This document shows positions 24,742-33,161 of a stretch of DNA of 64,000 bases, one piece after another. The position numbers and the translations under genes are program-made. Source of the stretch: Chryseobacterium jejuense (GTDB lineage: Bacteria; Bacteroidota; Bacteroidia; Flavobacteriales; Weeksellaceae). The notes below the pieces were generated by a model. The model ran no database searches. It worked only from the letters and a program-made list of their open reading frames with translations, and had not been told where the DNA came from. The stretch spans positions 173,536 through 237,535 of the forward strand of contig NZ_JAGIPR010000008.1 of the NCBI RefSeq assembly GCF_017877355.1. The letters are read 5' to 3'. The stretch's first letter is position 1, and each line of letters begins with the position of its first letter.

Positions 24742-26349
24742 TTAATGAGCAAGATCTGCGAAGAAATCGTTTCCTTTATCATCAGTAATAATGAATGCAG
24801 GGAAATCTTTTACTTCAATTTTTCTTACCGCTTCCATTCCTAATTCAGGGAAGTCTACTACATCTACTGATACAATATTATCTTTGGCAAGAATAGCCGC
24901 AGGTCCACCGATGGATCCAAGGTAGAAACCTCCGTATTTGTTACAAGCATTGGTAACATCTTTACTTCTGTTTCCTTTTGCCAGCATAATCATACTTCCA
25001 CCATGGCTTTGGAATTCGTCTACATAAACGTCCATTCTTCCGGCTGTTGTAGGTCCGAAACTTCCTGAAGCCATTCCTTCCGGTGTTTTTGCAGGTCCTG
25101 CATAGTAAATTGGGTGGTTTTTGAAATATTCCGGTATTGGTTTCCCACTATCGATGATTTCTTTGATCTTAGCGTGAGCAATATCTCTTGCTACGATCAA
25201 TGTCCCGTTAAGCTTAAGCCTTGTTTTGATTGGATATTTTGAAAGCTCAGCAAGGATTTCAGGCATTGGCTTATTCAGATTAACTTCAACAGCTTCTTCA
25301 AGATGCGGTGGCGTGTCAGGTAAGAATCTTTTCGGATTTTGTTCCAACTGCTCAAGGAAGATACCGTCTTTTGTAATTTTTCCTTTGATATTTCTGTCTG
25401 CTGAACAAGAAACTCCCATTCCTACCGGACAAGAAGCTGCGTGTCTAGGAAGTCTGATTACTCTTACATCGTGAGTAAGGTATTTTCCACCAAACTGTGC
25501 TCCGATAGCGCTTTCCTGGCAGATTTTCTGAACTTTAGCTTCCCATTCAAGGTCTCTGAAAGCCTGACCGGCCTCATTTCCTTCTGTTGGAAGATTATCA
25601 AAATATTTTGCAGAAGCCTTTTTCACAGCTGCAAGATTAGCTTCAGCAGAAGTTCCTCCAATTACTAATGCTAGGTGATATGGTGGGCAAGCCGCTGTTC
25701 CAAGATCAGAAATTTTTTCTTTAACAAATTCTTCAAGAGACTTCTCGTTCAATAAAGATTTTGTTTTTTGGTAAAGGAAGGTTTTGTTAGCAGAGCCACC
25801 TCCTTTTGTTAAGAATAAAAACTCATAATAATCTCCTTTTTTAGCATAGATATCTATCTGTGCCGGAAGGTTTGATCCTGAATTTTTCTCTTCAAACATC
25901 GTTAAAGGAACGACTTGAGAATATCTTAAGTTTCTTTTTTGGTAAGTATTGTAGATTCCACGGCTTAAGAATTCACCATCATCCACTCCTGTGTATACGT
26001 TTTCTCCTTTTTTACCCATTACGATTGCTGTTCCTGTATCCTGGCAAGAAGGAAGAGCTCCTTCAACCGCTACAGCAGCATTTTGTAACAAGTTATAGGC
26101 AACGAATCTGTCATTGTCTGTAGCTTCAGGATCATCAATGATTCTTTTAAGGCTTTCAAGGTGTGAAGAACGTAACATGAAAGAAACGTCCGCCATAGCT
26201 TCTTCAGCCAATAATTCCAATCCCTTTGGGTCAACAGTTAAAATTTCTCTGTCACCCAGTTTTTCAACCTTTACATAATCTGATGTAAGCTTTTTATACA
26301 CCGTATCATCTTTCTGAATTGGATACGGATCCTGATATCTAAAGTCCAT
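24742..26349 (-). CDS. fumA: Fumarate hydratase, class I (iron-sulfur)
   Basis: A 535-residue class I fumarase, hydrating fumarate to malate in the citric acid cycle with a [4Fe-4S] cluster. Cluster ligand cysteines are visible in LPSCQDTGT, TAACPPYH and the ASCPVGMGVSC region. The N-terminal alpha domain (about 1-340) and the C-terminal beta domain with GPTTAGRMD and SHGGSMIMLAKGNR are both present, as in full-length single-chain enzymes. The gene is divergent from fumC, 198 bases apart. Class I enzymes are oxygen-sensitive, while the class II enzyme next door is not, so the pair likely covers different oxygen or iron conditions. A TATTTTTG box lies at 26367-26374. Confidence 0.96.
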   Translation of the reverse strand: MDFRYQDPYPIQKDDTVYKKLTSDYVKVEKLGDREILTVDPKGLELLAEEAMADVSFMLRSSHLESLKRIIDDPEATDNDRFVAYNLLQNAAVAVEGALPSCQDTGTAIVMGKKGENVYTGVDDGEFLSRGIYNTYQKRNLRYSQVVPLTMFEEKNSGSNLPAQIDIYAKKGDYYEFLFLTKGGGSANKTFLYQKTKSLLNEKSLEEFVKEKISDLGTAACPPYHLALVIGGTSAEANLAAVKKASAKYFDNLPTEGNEAGQAFRDLEWEAKVQKICQESAIGAQFGGKYLTHDVRVIRLPRHAASCPVGMGVSCSADRNIKGKITKDGIFLEQLEQNPKRFLPDTPPHLEEAVEVNLNKPMPEILAELSKYPIKTRLKLNGTLIVARDIAHAKIKEIIDSGKPIPEYFKNHPIYYAGPAKTPEGMASGSFGPTTAGRMDVYVDEFQSHGGSMIMLAKGNRSKDVTNACNKYGGFYLGSIGGPAAILAKDNIVSVDVVDFPELGMEAVRKIEVKDFPAFIITDDKGNDFFADLAH

Positions 26350-26366
26350 TCAATTTTTTGTTTGTA

Positions 26367-26374
26367 CAAAAATA
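26367..26374 (-). promoter_or_regulatory. -7 promoter box of the class I fumarase
   Basis: TATTTTTG on the minus strand, 17 bases upstream of the start codon, fits TAnnTTTG. Confidence 0.55.
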
Positions 26375-26547
26375 CGGCTTCCGTTAAAAAAATATGAGTA
26401 AAATCAGTCATTAAAATTGATATTTATAATGATTATAAATTGCGGGTTTATGAGTTTATAAGTACCTTTATACTAACCAAATAATGAAGCTGCAAAAGGT
26501 AAAAAAGCAACTTCAAAAATTAAAAAGACTATAAAATTTCAACCACA

Positions 26548-27942
26548 ATGAATTACAGAATAGAAAAAGACACCATGGGAGAAGTGCAGGTACCTGCAGA
26601 TAAACTTTGGGGAGCACAGACAGAACGTTCAAGAAATAATTTCAAAATTGGTCCTGAAGGATCTATGCCTCACGAGATCATTGAAGCTTTTGCTTACTTA
26701 AAAAAGGCAGCGGCCTATACTAATGCAGACTTAGGAGTACTTTCTGGTGAAAAAAGAGATATGATCGCCAGCGTGTGTGATGAAATTCTTGAGGGAAAAC
26801 TGAATGATCAGTTTCCTTTAGTAATCTGGCAGACCGGTTCCGGAACGCAATCCAACATGAATGTTAATGAAGTGGTTTCTAACCGTGCCCATGTTAATAA
26901 TGGTGGAACTTTAGGTGAAAAATCTGAAATTCATCCGAATGATGATGTGAATAAATCTCAGTCATCCAATGATACTTATCCAACAGCAATGCATATTGCA
27001 GCCTATAAAAAAGTAGTGGAAGTTACTATTCCTGCTGTTGAAAAACTGAAGAATACTCTCGCTGAAAAAGCCAAAGCCTTCAAAGATGTTGTAAAAATCG
27101 GAAGAACCCACCTGATGGATGCTACTCCGCTTACACTGGGGCAGGAATTTTCCGGCTATGTTGCTCAACTGGAGTTCGGATTAAGAGCTTTAAGAAATAC
27201 CTTGCCTCACCTTTCTGAATTGGCTTTAGGTGGTACCGCAGTAGGAACAGGCTTAAACACCCCAAATGGCTATGATATAAAAGTTGCTGAATATATCGCA
27301 AAATTCACTAACCATCCGTTCATCACTGCAGAAAATAAATTTGAAGCATTAGCAGCACATGATGCTATTGTTGAAAGCCATGGAGCATTAAAACAACTTG
27401 CTGTTTCTCTATACAAAATTGCTCAGGACATCAGATTACTGGCCTCCGGACCCCGTTCCGGAATCGGAGAAATCCACATCCCTGAAAATGAACCGGGATC
27501 ATCCATCATGCCTGGAAAAGTAAATCCTACTCAAAATGAGGCTCTGACAATGGTTTGCGCTCAGGTTTTGGGAAATGACACTACTATTTCATTTGCAGGA
27601 ACTCAAGGAAATTACGAGTTGAATGTTTTCAAACCGGTAATGGCGTATAACTTCCTTCAGTCTGCACAACTTATTGCTGATGCTTGTATTTCATTCAACG
27701 ACCATTGCGCTGTGGGAATTGAACCAAACCACGAGAGAATTAAAGAACTTGTAGATAAATCTTTAATGTTGGTAACCGCTTTGAATACCCATATCGGATA
27801 TGAAAATGCCGCAAAAATTGCTAAAACAGCTCATAAAAACGGGACAACGTTAAAAGAAGAAGCCATTAATCTGGGGCTTTTAACTGCGGAACAGTTTGAT
27901 GAATGGGTAAAGCCTGAAGATATGGTGGGAAGCCTGAAATAA
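26548..27942 (+). CDS. fumC: Fumarate hydratase, class II
   Basis: A 464-residue fumarase of the cluster-free class II, member of the fumarase/aspartase superfamily. Diagnostic stretches are TGSGTQSNMNVNEV, HPNDDVNKSQSSNDT, IGRTHLMDATPLTLGQ and the signature loop GSSIMPGKVNPTQNEA with the catalytic serine. Family length (about 460) is normal and the ATG at 26548 gives MNYRIEKDTMGEVQVP, typical for FumC. It is divergent from the class I enzyme. Together they give the cell two isozymes for the same citric acid cycle step, FumC being the oxygen-tolerant one. Confidence 0.98.
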   Translation: MNYRIEKDTMGEVQVPADKLWGAQTERSRNNFKIGPEGSMPHEIIEAFAYLKKAAAYTNADLGVLSGEKRDMIASVCDEILEGKLNDQFPLVIWQTGSGTQSNMNVNEVVSNRAHVNNGGTLGEKSEIHPNDDVNKSQSSNDTYPTAMHIAAYKKVVEVTIPAVEKLKNTLAEKAKAFKDVVKIGRTHLMDATPLTLGQEFSGYVAQLEFGLRALRNTLPHLSELALGGTAVGTGLNTPNGYDIKVAEYIAKFTNHPFITAENKFEALAAHDAIVESHGALKQLAVSLYKIAQDIRLLASGPRSGIGEIHIPENEPGSSIMPGKVNPTQNEALTMVCAQVLGNDTTISFAGTQGNYELNVFKPVMAYNFLQSAQLIADACISFNDHCAVGIEPNHERIKELVDKSLMLVTALNTHIGYENAAKIAKTAHKNGTTLKEEAINLGLLTAEQFDEWVKPEDMVGSLK

Positions 27943-27955
27943 TTTTTAGAAACAT

Positions 27956-28205
27956 AGATTAACCTGAGTTTGGGATGAGACATTTCTGTTTTTAGTAAGT
28001 AAGGAAGCCTGGGGAGGGGAGGGAAGGGAATTGAGGTTAAAAAAACCACTTACAACCCTGTAATTTATTATTCCTTTAAAGGCTGCTTCATCAAGTTTTA
28101 CGGCAACGTCAGAAATTGTAGTTCCGATAGTAACTTACAGCCTCTCTCTTCCAGCTTCCAGCCTATTATCCTTAATTTTATTATCCCGAACTCGGGTTAG
28201 ATTAA
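27956..28205. mobile_element. Inverted-repeat element (MITE-like), no transposase
   Basis: About 250 bases between fumC and recN are bounded by imperfect inverted repeats: left ATTAACCTGAGTTTGGGAT (about 27958-27976), right ATCCCGAACTCGGGTTAGAT (28183-28202). A second inner pair is formed by GGAAGCCTGGGGAGGGGAGG (28005-28024) and the complement of the stretch around 28140-28165 (CTCTCTTCCAGCTTCC). The centre (28040-28135) keeps a short protein-like reading on the minus strand (KLDEAAFKG) but no full ORF. The layout fits a non-autonomous element. I recall similar purine-rich motifs between genes of Chryseobacterium. This fills the 314-base gap. Confidence 0.45.
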
Positions 28206-28215
28206 ATACCCAAAC

Positions 28216-28246
28216 ACCCCGGAATTTCCCGGGGTGTTTTCTATAT
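28216..28246. terminator. Bidirectional terminator between fumC and recN
   Basis: ACACCCCGG and CCGGGGTGT arms around AATTTC, with A residues on the left and TTTT on the right. It lies 10 bases after the recN stop on the minus strand and can also end fumC transcription. Confidence 0.8.
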
Positions 28247-28256
28247 TTTATTAATA

Positions 28257-29906
28257 CTATCCTATTAACTCTTTCGCCTGAGCAAGGGCTGCCTCAGTAA
28301 TCTTACTTCCTGAAAGCAACTGGGCAATTTCATTCAGCTTTTCTTCATCACTTAATGGAATGATGGTAGATTGGGTTTTACCGGCAACATCCTGCTTTAC
28401 CACTTTATAATTGTCATTTCCTTTGGCGGCAACCTGTGCAAGGTGGGAAATAACGATCAGCTGCATATCTTCAGCCATTTCACGCATAAGGTTTCCGATC
28501 TCTTCGGCTACTTTTCCTGAAACTCCGGTATCAATTTCGTCTAAAATCAATGTTGGCAATTCATCACTTTCAGCAATGATCTTTTTCACAGCCAGCATTA
28601 CTCTTGATCTTTCCCCACCGGAAATAGCCGTTTGAATAGGTTTTAAAGGAAATCCTGAATTGGCCTGGAATAAAAGTTGGATATTTTCTTTTCCGAATTG
28701 ATTAAACTCTTCAGCATCCTGCAATTCTATATCTACTCTGGCTTTTTCAAGACCCAGTTTTTTAAGAAGTCCTTCTGCCTTTTTAATGAAAACAGGAACA
28801 CTCTTTTTTCTGTTTTTGGAAAGCTTTTCCGCCAGAATTTGAAGTGATTTTTCTTTTTCAGCAATATTTTCTTCTGTTTCAAGGATTTGCACTTCCAATT
28901 CTGAAGCCCCTTTCTGATCTCCGGCCAGCTCGTTTCTGATCTCAATCAATGCATTAAGCTCTGAAACATTATGTTTAAGGAATAAAGCATTAATCTTGTT
29001 ATTCAATTCGGTGAGAACAAGAAGGTTTTCCGGATTGATCTCCAGTTTTTCAGCTTCGTGTTCAAGCTCAGAGATAATGTCTTTTAACTCTACAAATGAA
29101 ATTTCAAGCCTTTGATCCAGCTCTGCAAAACTGGTTGAAATACCTGCAATTCTGGAAAGTTTAGCTTTTGCTTCGTTAAAGAATGAAAGAATTCCAATTT
29201 CTTCCTGATGGAACCTAGACAGGATCTGGCCTACATTTTCAGAAATCATTCCCGCATTTTCCTGAACGGATAATTGATTTTGAATATCTTCATAATTTAC
29301 ATCATCCAGTTTTAATTCTTCAAGCTCGTTGAGTAAAAAATCTTTATAATCACTTTCTTTATTGGCTTCTGAAAGTTGTGTTTTCAGCTTTTTCAACAAG
29401 GTTTTAAGATTCTGAAATGCAGAAAAATCCTGCTGATAGTCTTCAATGATTTTTTTATTTTCAGAAAGTCCGTCAATAATTTTAAACTGATATTCTGACG
29501 TAAAAAGGTTGGAAGTCTCAAATTGAGAGTGAATATCAATTAACTGAGAAGAAAGCTCTTTCAGTATATCCAAGGTTACAGGAACATCATTGATAAATGC
29601 TCTTGATTTTCCGGATGGTAATATTTCTCTTCTGATAATGGTCTGCAACTCATAATCCAAATCGTTTTCAATAAAGAATTTCTTGAATTGATTGTTCAAT
29701 GCAAACTCTGTTTCTACAACGCTCTTTTCTTCTGCTTTTGAAATGGATTTTACATCTGCTCTTTCTCCAAGGATAAGACGCAATGCACCCAAAATAATGG
29801 ATTTTCCTGCTCCGGTTTCTCCGGTAATTACCTGAAGACCGTTATTCAATGATACTTCAAGCGTATCAATCAGGGCAAAATTCTTAATGTAAATTCTTGA
29901 AAGCAT
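28257..29906 (-). CDS. recN: DNA repair protein RecN
   Basis: A 549-residue SMC-like ATPase acting in double-strand break repair. Walker A is GETGAGKS near residue 30, the ABC signature is SGGERSRVMLAVKKI and Walker B/D-loop is LILDEIDTGVSG near the C-terminus. A long coiled coil (about residues 150-370) separates the two halves. The start MLSRIYIKNFALID is typical. It is the last gene of the minus-strand run bamD-rpoZ-coaBC-DUF4835-SUKH-recN; a 96-base gap separates it from the SUKH gene. Confidence 0.97.
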   Translation of the reverse strand: MLSRIYIKNFALIDTLEVSLNNGLQVITGETGAGKSIILGALRLILGERADVKSISKAEEKSVVETEFALNNQFKKFFIENDLDYELQTIIRREILPSGKSRAFINDVPVTLDILKELSSQLIDIHSQFETSNLFTSEYQFKIIDGLSENKKIIEDYQQDFSAFQNLKTLLKKLKTQLSEANKESDYKDFLLNELEELKLDDVNYEDIQNQLSVQENAGMISENVGQILSRFHQEEIGILSFFNEAKAKLSRIAGISTSFAELDQRLEISFVELKDIISELEHEAEKLEINPENLLVLTELNNKINALFLKHNVSELNALIEIRNELAGDQKGASELEVQILETEENIAEKEKSLQILAEKLSKNRKKSVPVFIKKAEGLLKKLGLEKARVDIELQDAEEFNQFGKENIQLLFQANSGFPLKPIQTAISGGERSRVMLAVKKIIAESDELPTLILDEIDTGVSGKVAEEIGNLMREMAEDMQLIVISHLAQVAAKGNDNYKVVKQDVAGKTQSTIIPLSDEEKLNEIAQLLSGSKITEAALAQAKELIG

Positions 29907-30002
29907 GAATAATCCGTGTTTTTATCAGATATTAATATTGATTGTAAAAATAGGTTTTTTTAATGAAAACAGAAATGGCAGATAACGATTAAATAGGCAG
30001 TC

Positions 30003-30536
30003 TTATGCTTTTGAAATTTCTGTTAGCAGTTCATAAAAGTTTGGGTATTGATATTCAAAAGAATCTTCATATTCATGGTCCCAAAGAACCACCGCATTAT
30101 TGTTGTGGGTATCAAAACACAAGAGTCCCCAGTCACTGTATACAGCAAAAGGAACATATCCTTTATTAAAAAGGAGTTCTCTTGGGTAAGTCTCGAACAT
30201 CATTTCACGAAGAGAAGCTCTCCACGAACTAACAGGAAGTGAACAAAAGGAAACTTCCGAGATCTGAAGTTCATAAAAGTGTTTATGTTTCAGAAATATT
30301 TTAAAATCTTCAGGGAAAACAAACCCAGTTTCTTTTTCAAACTCCTTAAGCTGAGCGTCTGTAACTGTACTTGTAACAGGAAGCCAGAATTTCCATTCAT
30401 CATCTGGCTGATCCGGGGCAAGCATTTCTTTTTCAATATCGCAGGGAAGCTGATTGAGTTCATTCTCAACCCAAAAATCAAGTGTTCTGTCAACTATTTC
30501 TTTAATTTGTCCTTCTTCATGCCTTAATTCTTCCAT
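30003..30536 (-). CDS. SMI1/KNR4 (SUKH)-family protein
   Basis: A 177-residue protein whose second half matches the SMI1/KNR4 pattern: DAQLKEFEKETGFVFPEDFKIFL, where an E-x-E-x-x-x-G-x-x-F-P-x-D-F core is diagnostic, followed by YVPFAVYSDWGLLCFDT and the terminal NFYELLTEI. SUKH proteins in bacteria are often immunity proteins of contact-dependent toxins, but some are housekeeping partners. Here it overlaps the DUF4835 gene by 13 bases inside an otherwise conserved cluster, and no toxin gene is adjacent. No signal peptide, so cytoplasmic. Confidence 0.8.
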   Translation of the reverse strand: MEELRHEEGQIKEIVDRTLDFWVENELNQLPCDIEKEMLAPDQPDDEWKFWLPVTSTVTDAQLKEFEKETGFVFPEDFKIFLKHKHFYELQISEVSFCSLPVSSWRASLREMMFETYPRELLFNKGYVPFAVYSDWGLLCFDTHNNNAVVLWDHEYEDSFEYQYPNFYELLTEISKA

Positions 30537-31429
30537 TTATTCCACTTGTTATCAATATTTTTTGGAGAAAGAATAATCATCGTCTGCTTCAGATCGTTAA
30601 GGATAAGTCCGCCATTATTCCCGGAATTGAAAACATTGAAGATCTCATCACTTTTAGTATCCATGAAAAGATTGAAGAAAAAGCCTTGCTGGAAGGAGTT
30701 CTCATACATTTTAAGCTGCATCAGAGCATCAAAAATCACTTTTTTTCCTGCTGTCTGATCCTGATTAAAAAGATTATCCATACCGGATCTGTGATAGGTA
30801 TACATGGTAGATCTCAACTGGCTCCAGTTTGGATTCATAATTTCGTTAATCAATATGGTACGGCTTCTCGGTTCGTTAATCATATTCCAACCGTCATAGT
30901 TCCTGTTTTGAGAATTTTGAGCAATCTGCTGTGCTTTTGTGAACCACTGGGTTCCTCCCATAGATTGGAAGCTATCAGCATCATAGCCTAAAATAAGATA
31001 AATATAGAAACTGATTACATCGGTAAGGTTCTTCCCGGAAAATTGTCTCTCGTTGAAAATAAGGTTTTCGTTCTCAATATATTCAAAACTGAATCTCTGA
31101 TCCTGAAGGTTGAGTAAAGGAGACTCATACGTGGTATTATAGACAGGGCGTACCGCCTGAATCACAATGGTTCCTTTAAATTTGTTGACATCTCTTTCTG
31201 CAATAACAATGGAAAAACCACATTTGATCTTTTCAAAATTCTGTAATTTCTTCCCCGTCCAGCTGGTATTGTTGATAAAGTCTCTAAGACTTTTCTCCAA
31301 AGCTTTAAAAGCCTGCTGGTTACTTCCCCCTATCTGCTGGGAGTTTACCTGAACGGTTGCCAGCAACTCTTGGGAAAAACCAAGATTAAAGATAAATAAC
31401 AGAAAAAATAAACTTATAATTTTTTTCAT
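30524..31429 (-). CDS. DUF4835 secreted protein of the coaBC-recN cluster
   Basis: A 301-residue protein with a signal peptide (MKKIISLFFLLFIFNLGFSQ). Recognisable stretches are ELLATVQVNSQQIGGSNQQ, FEYIENENLIFNERQFSGKN and YLILGYDADSFQSMGGTQWF, which I associate with family DUF4835, found next to coaBC throughout Bacteroidota. Some annotations relate the family to type IX secretion (PorD); I cannot confirm that from sequence. Likely periplasmic or outer-membrane associated. It follows coaBC by 36 bases and overlaps the next gene. Confidence 0.82.
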   Translation of the reverse strand: MKKIISLFFLLFIFNLGFSQELLATVQVNSQQIGGSNQQAFKALEKSLRDFINNTSWTGKKLQNFEKIKCGFSIVIAERDVNKFKGTIVIQAVRPVYNTTYESPLLNLQDQRFSFEYIENENLIFNERQFSGKNLTDVISFYIYLILGYDADSFQSMGGTQWFTKAQQIAQNSQNRNYDGWNMINEPRSRTILINEIMNPNWSQLRSTMYTYHRSGMDNLFNQDQTAGKKVIFDALMQLKMYENSFQQGFFFNLFMDTKSDEIFNVFNSGNNGGLILNDLKQTMIILSPKNIDNKWNKWKN

Positions 31430-31465
31430 TGTCTATTAAAAATTGAGAACGGAAATTTATTAAAA

Positions 31466-32671
31466 TTATTTTAAAAGCTGAGATTCAACAAAATTGAGAA
31501 TATCTTTTGCCACATCTCCTTTCGACTTCAGATCAAATTCTCTTTTCTCTGTTTTAGTGAATATTTTGATCTTGTTGGTATCATTTTTAAACCCAGCACC
31601 TTCATCTCGTAAAGAGTTCAACACAATCATATCAAGGTTTTTCTTTTCCAGTTTTCCTTTTGCATTTTCCTCTTCATTCTGAGTTTCCAAAGCAAATCCT
31701 ACCAGAAACTGATGGGTTTTCTTTTCTCCCATCGTTTTAAGAATATCAGGATTTTTCACCAGTTCAATGGTTAGGTTTTCATCATTCTTCTTGATCTTTT
31801 CCTTAGCCACATCCTTTGGTGCATAATCTGCTACGGCAGCACTTGCAATTCCAATATCTATTGTATCATAAAACTCAAATACTTTAGCCAGCATTTCTTT
31901 TGCAGAAGTTACTTTATACAGCTCTACATTTTTATCAGTAAGGGTTTGGGAACTGGGTCCTGAGATCAGAATCACCTTGGCCCCTCTTTTTGAAGCTTCT
32001 TCAGCCAAAGAGAACCCCATTTTTCCTGAGGAATGATTTCCTATGAATCTTACCGGGTCAATCGCTTCATAGGTAGGTCCTGCCGTAATTAATACAGTTT
32101 TCCCTTCAAGACTTTTTTCAACAATATGATCTGAAAAATAATTTTCAACAGTATTAAAAATTGTTGCCGGTTCTGACATTCTTCCCTGTCCTATCAGACC
32201 ACTTGCAAGTTCTCCGCTTTCAGCAGGGATGATAATATGTTCATAACTTTCTGCAAGCTCTAAATTTTTCTTTGTAGAAGGATGTGCATACATATCCAAA
32301 TCCATTGCCGGAGCAATAAATACCGGACATTTTGCAGACATATAGGTTGCGATCACGAGATTATCACACATTCCGTGGATCATTTTAGACAAGGTATTGG
32401 CAGTACACGGAGCCACAATCATCACGTCTGCCCATAAAGCAAGTTCCACGTGGCTGTTCCAGGTTCCGTTATCACCATAAAAATCAGAATAAACTGGTTT
32501 CTTCGATAGCGTAGCCAAACTTAATTTGGTTACAAAATGTTCTGCATCGGGGGTCATAATTACCTGTACTTCGGCTCCTTGCTTTACAAAGTCTCTTATC
32601 AGAAAGTGAACTTTATAGGCTGCAATTCCGCCAGAAACAGCAATAAGGATCTTTTTACCGGAAACACTCAT
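31466..32671 (-). CDS. coaBC: Bifunctional phosphopantothenoylcysteine decarboxylase / phosphopantothenate-cysteine ligase
   Basis: A 401-residue fusion enzyme of coenzyme A synthesis. The N-terminal flavoprotein half (CoaC, about 1-190) shows ILIAVSGGIAAYK, NSHVELALWAD with the active-site histidine, APCTANTLSKM and PAMDLDMY. The C-terminal half (CoaB) has VLITAGPTYEAIDPVRFIGN, NHSSGKMG, SAAVADYAP and the dimer/active segment KIKK with VKNPDIL. It condenses 4'-phosphopantothenate with cysteine using CTP, then decarboxylates. Full length. It lies between rpoZ and DUF4835. Confidence 0.97.
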   Translation of the reverse strand: MSVSGKKILIAVSGGIAAYKVHFLIRDFVKQGAEVQVIMTPDAEHFVTKLSLATLSKKPVYSDFYGDNGTWNSHVELALWADVMIVAPCTANTLSKMIHGMCDNLVIATYMSAKCPVFIAPAMDLDMYAHPSTKKNLELAESYEHIIIPAESGELASGLIGQGRMSEPATIFNTVENYFSDHIVEKSLEGKTVLITAGPTYEAIDPVRFIGNHSSGKMGFSLAEEASKRGAKVILISGPSSQTLTDKNVELYKVTSAKEMLAKVFEFYDTIDIGIASAAVADYAPKDVAKEKIKKNDENLTIELVKNPDILKTMGEKKTHQFLVGFALETQNEEENAKGKLEKKNLDMIVLNSLRDEGAGFKNDTNKIKIFTKTEKREFDLKSKGDVAKDILNFVESQLLK

Positions 32672-32739
32672 TTAGCTTTAATTTTTTTTGAAATACTAAA
32701 ATACTTATTTTTTCCCACAATCAGGGTTTAAAACAGCAA

Positions 32740-32778
32740 AGGTCATAAAAGAACTTAGTTCCTTTATGACCTTTGTTT
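32740..32778 (-). terminator. Terminator between rpoZ and coaBC
   Basis: AAAGGTCATAAA and TTTATGACCTTT arms form a 12-bp stem downstream of the rpoZ stop (32796), with a weak T-run. It implies that coaBC uses its own promoter or read-through. Confidence 0.65.
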
Positions 32779-32795
32779 ATAAAAAACACAGATGA

Positions 32796-33119
32796 TTACT
32801 TTCTTTCTTCTGTTTTTCTAAAATACACATCATCGTTTAACCATTCTTCAATAGCAATTGAAGTTGGCTTTGGAAGTTTTTCGTAATGTTTAGAGATTTC
32901 AATTTGTTCTCTGTTTTCGAAAACCTCTTCCAATGTAGAATTGTGAACAGCAAATTCATCTAATTTGTTGTGAAGCTCCGTACGGATCTCCGCATTAATT
33001 TGCTCTGCTCTCTTTCCCATGATAACAATAGCTTCGTAGATTGAACCTACTTTATCTTCAATCTTATCTTTGTCGTAAGTAATAGTATTTACTTCTGCTT
33101 TTGTATCTTTTACACTCAT
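32796..33119 (-). CDS. rpoZ: RNA polymerase omega-subunit family protein (RpoZ/Rpb6)
   Basis: A 107-residue protein matching the Bacteroidota form of the RNA polymerase omega subunit: VGSIYEAIVIMGKRAEQINAE contains the conserved helix with the G-K-R-A-x-Q-I core, as in Rpb6. It assists assembly of the beta' subunit. It lies 42 bases after the bamD stop; a TAAATTTG promoter box falls exactly in that gap, so it may have its own promoter. The bamD-rpoZ-coaBC order is usual in the phylum. Confidence 0.9.
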   Translation of the reverse strand: MSVKDTKAEVNTITYDKDKIEDKVGSIYEAIVIMGKRAEQINAEIRTELHNKLDEFAVHNSTLEEVFENREQIEISKHYEKLPKPTSIAIEEWLNDDVYFRKTEERK

Positions 33120-33149
33120 TTTGAGAAATTTATTTTTATTTTAAGATGG

Positions 33150-33157
33150 CAAATTTA
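33150..33157 (-). promoter_or_regulatory. -7 promoter box of rpoZ
   Basis: TAAATTTG on the minus strand fits TAnnTTTG, about 30 bases upstream of the rpoZ start and just after the bamD stop. Confidence 0.5.
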
Positions 33158-33161
33158 CGAA

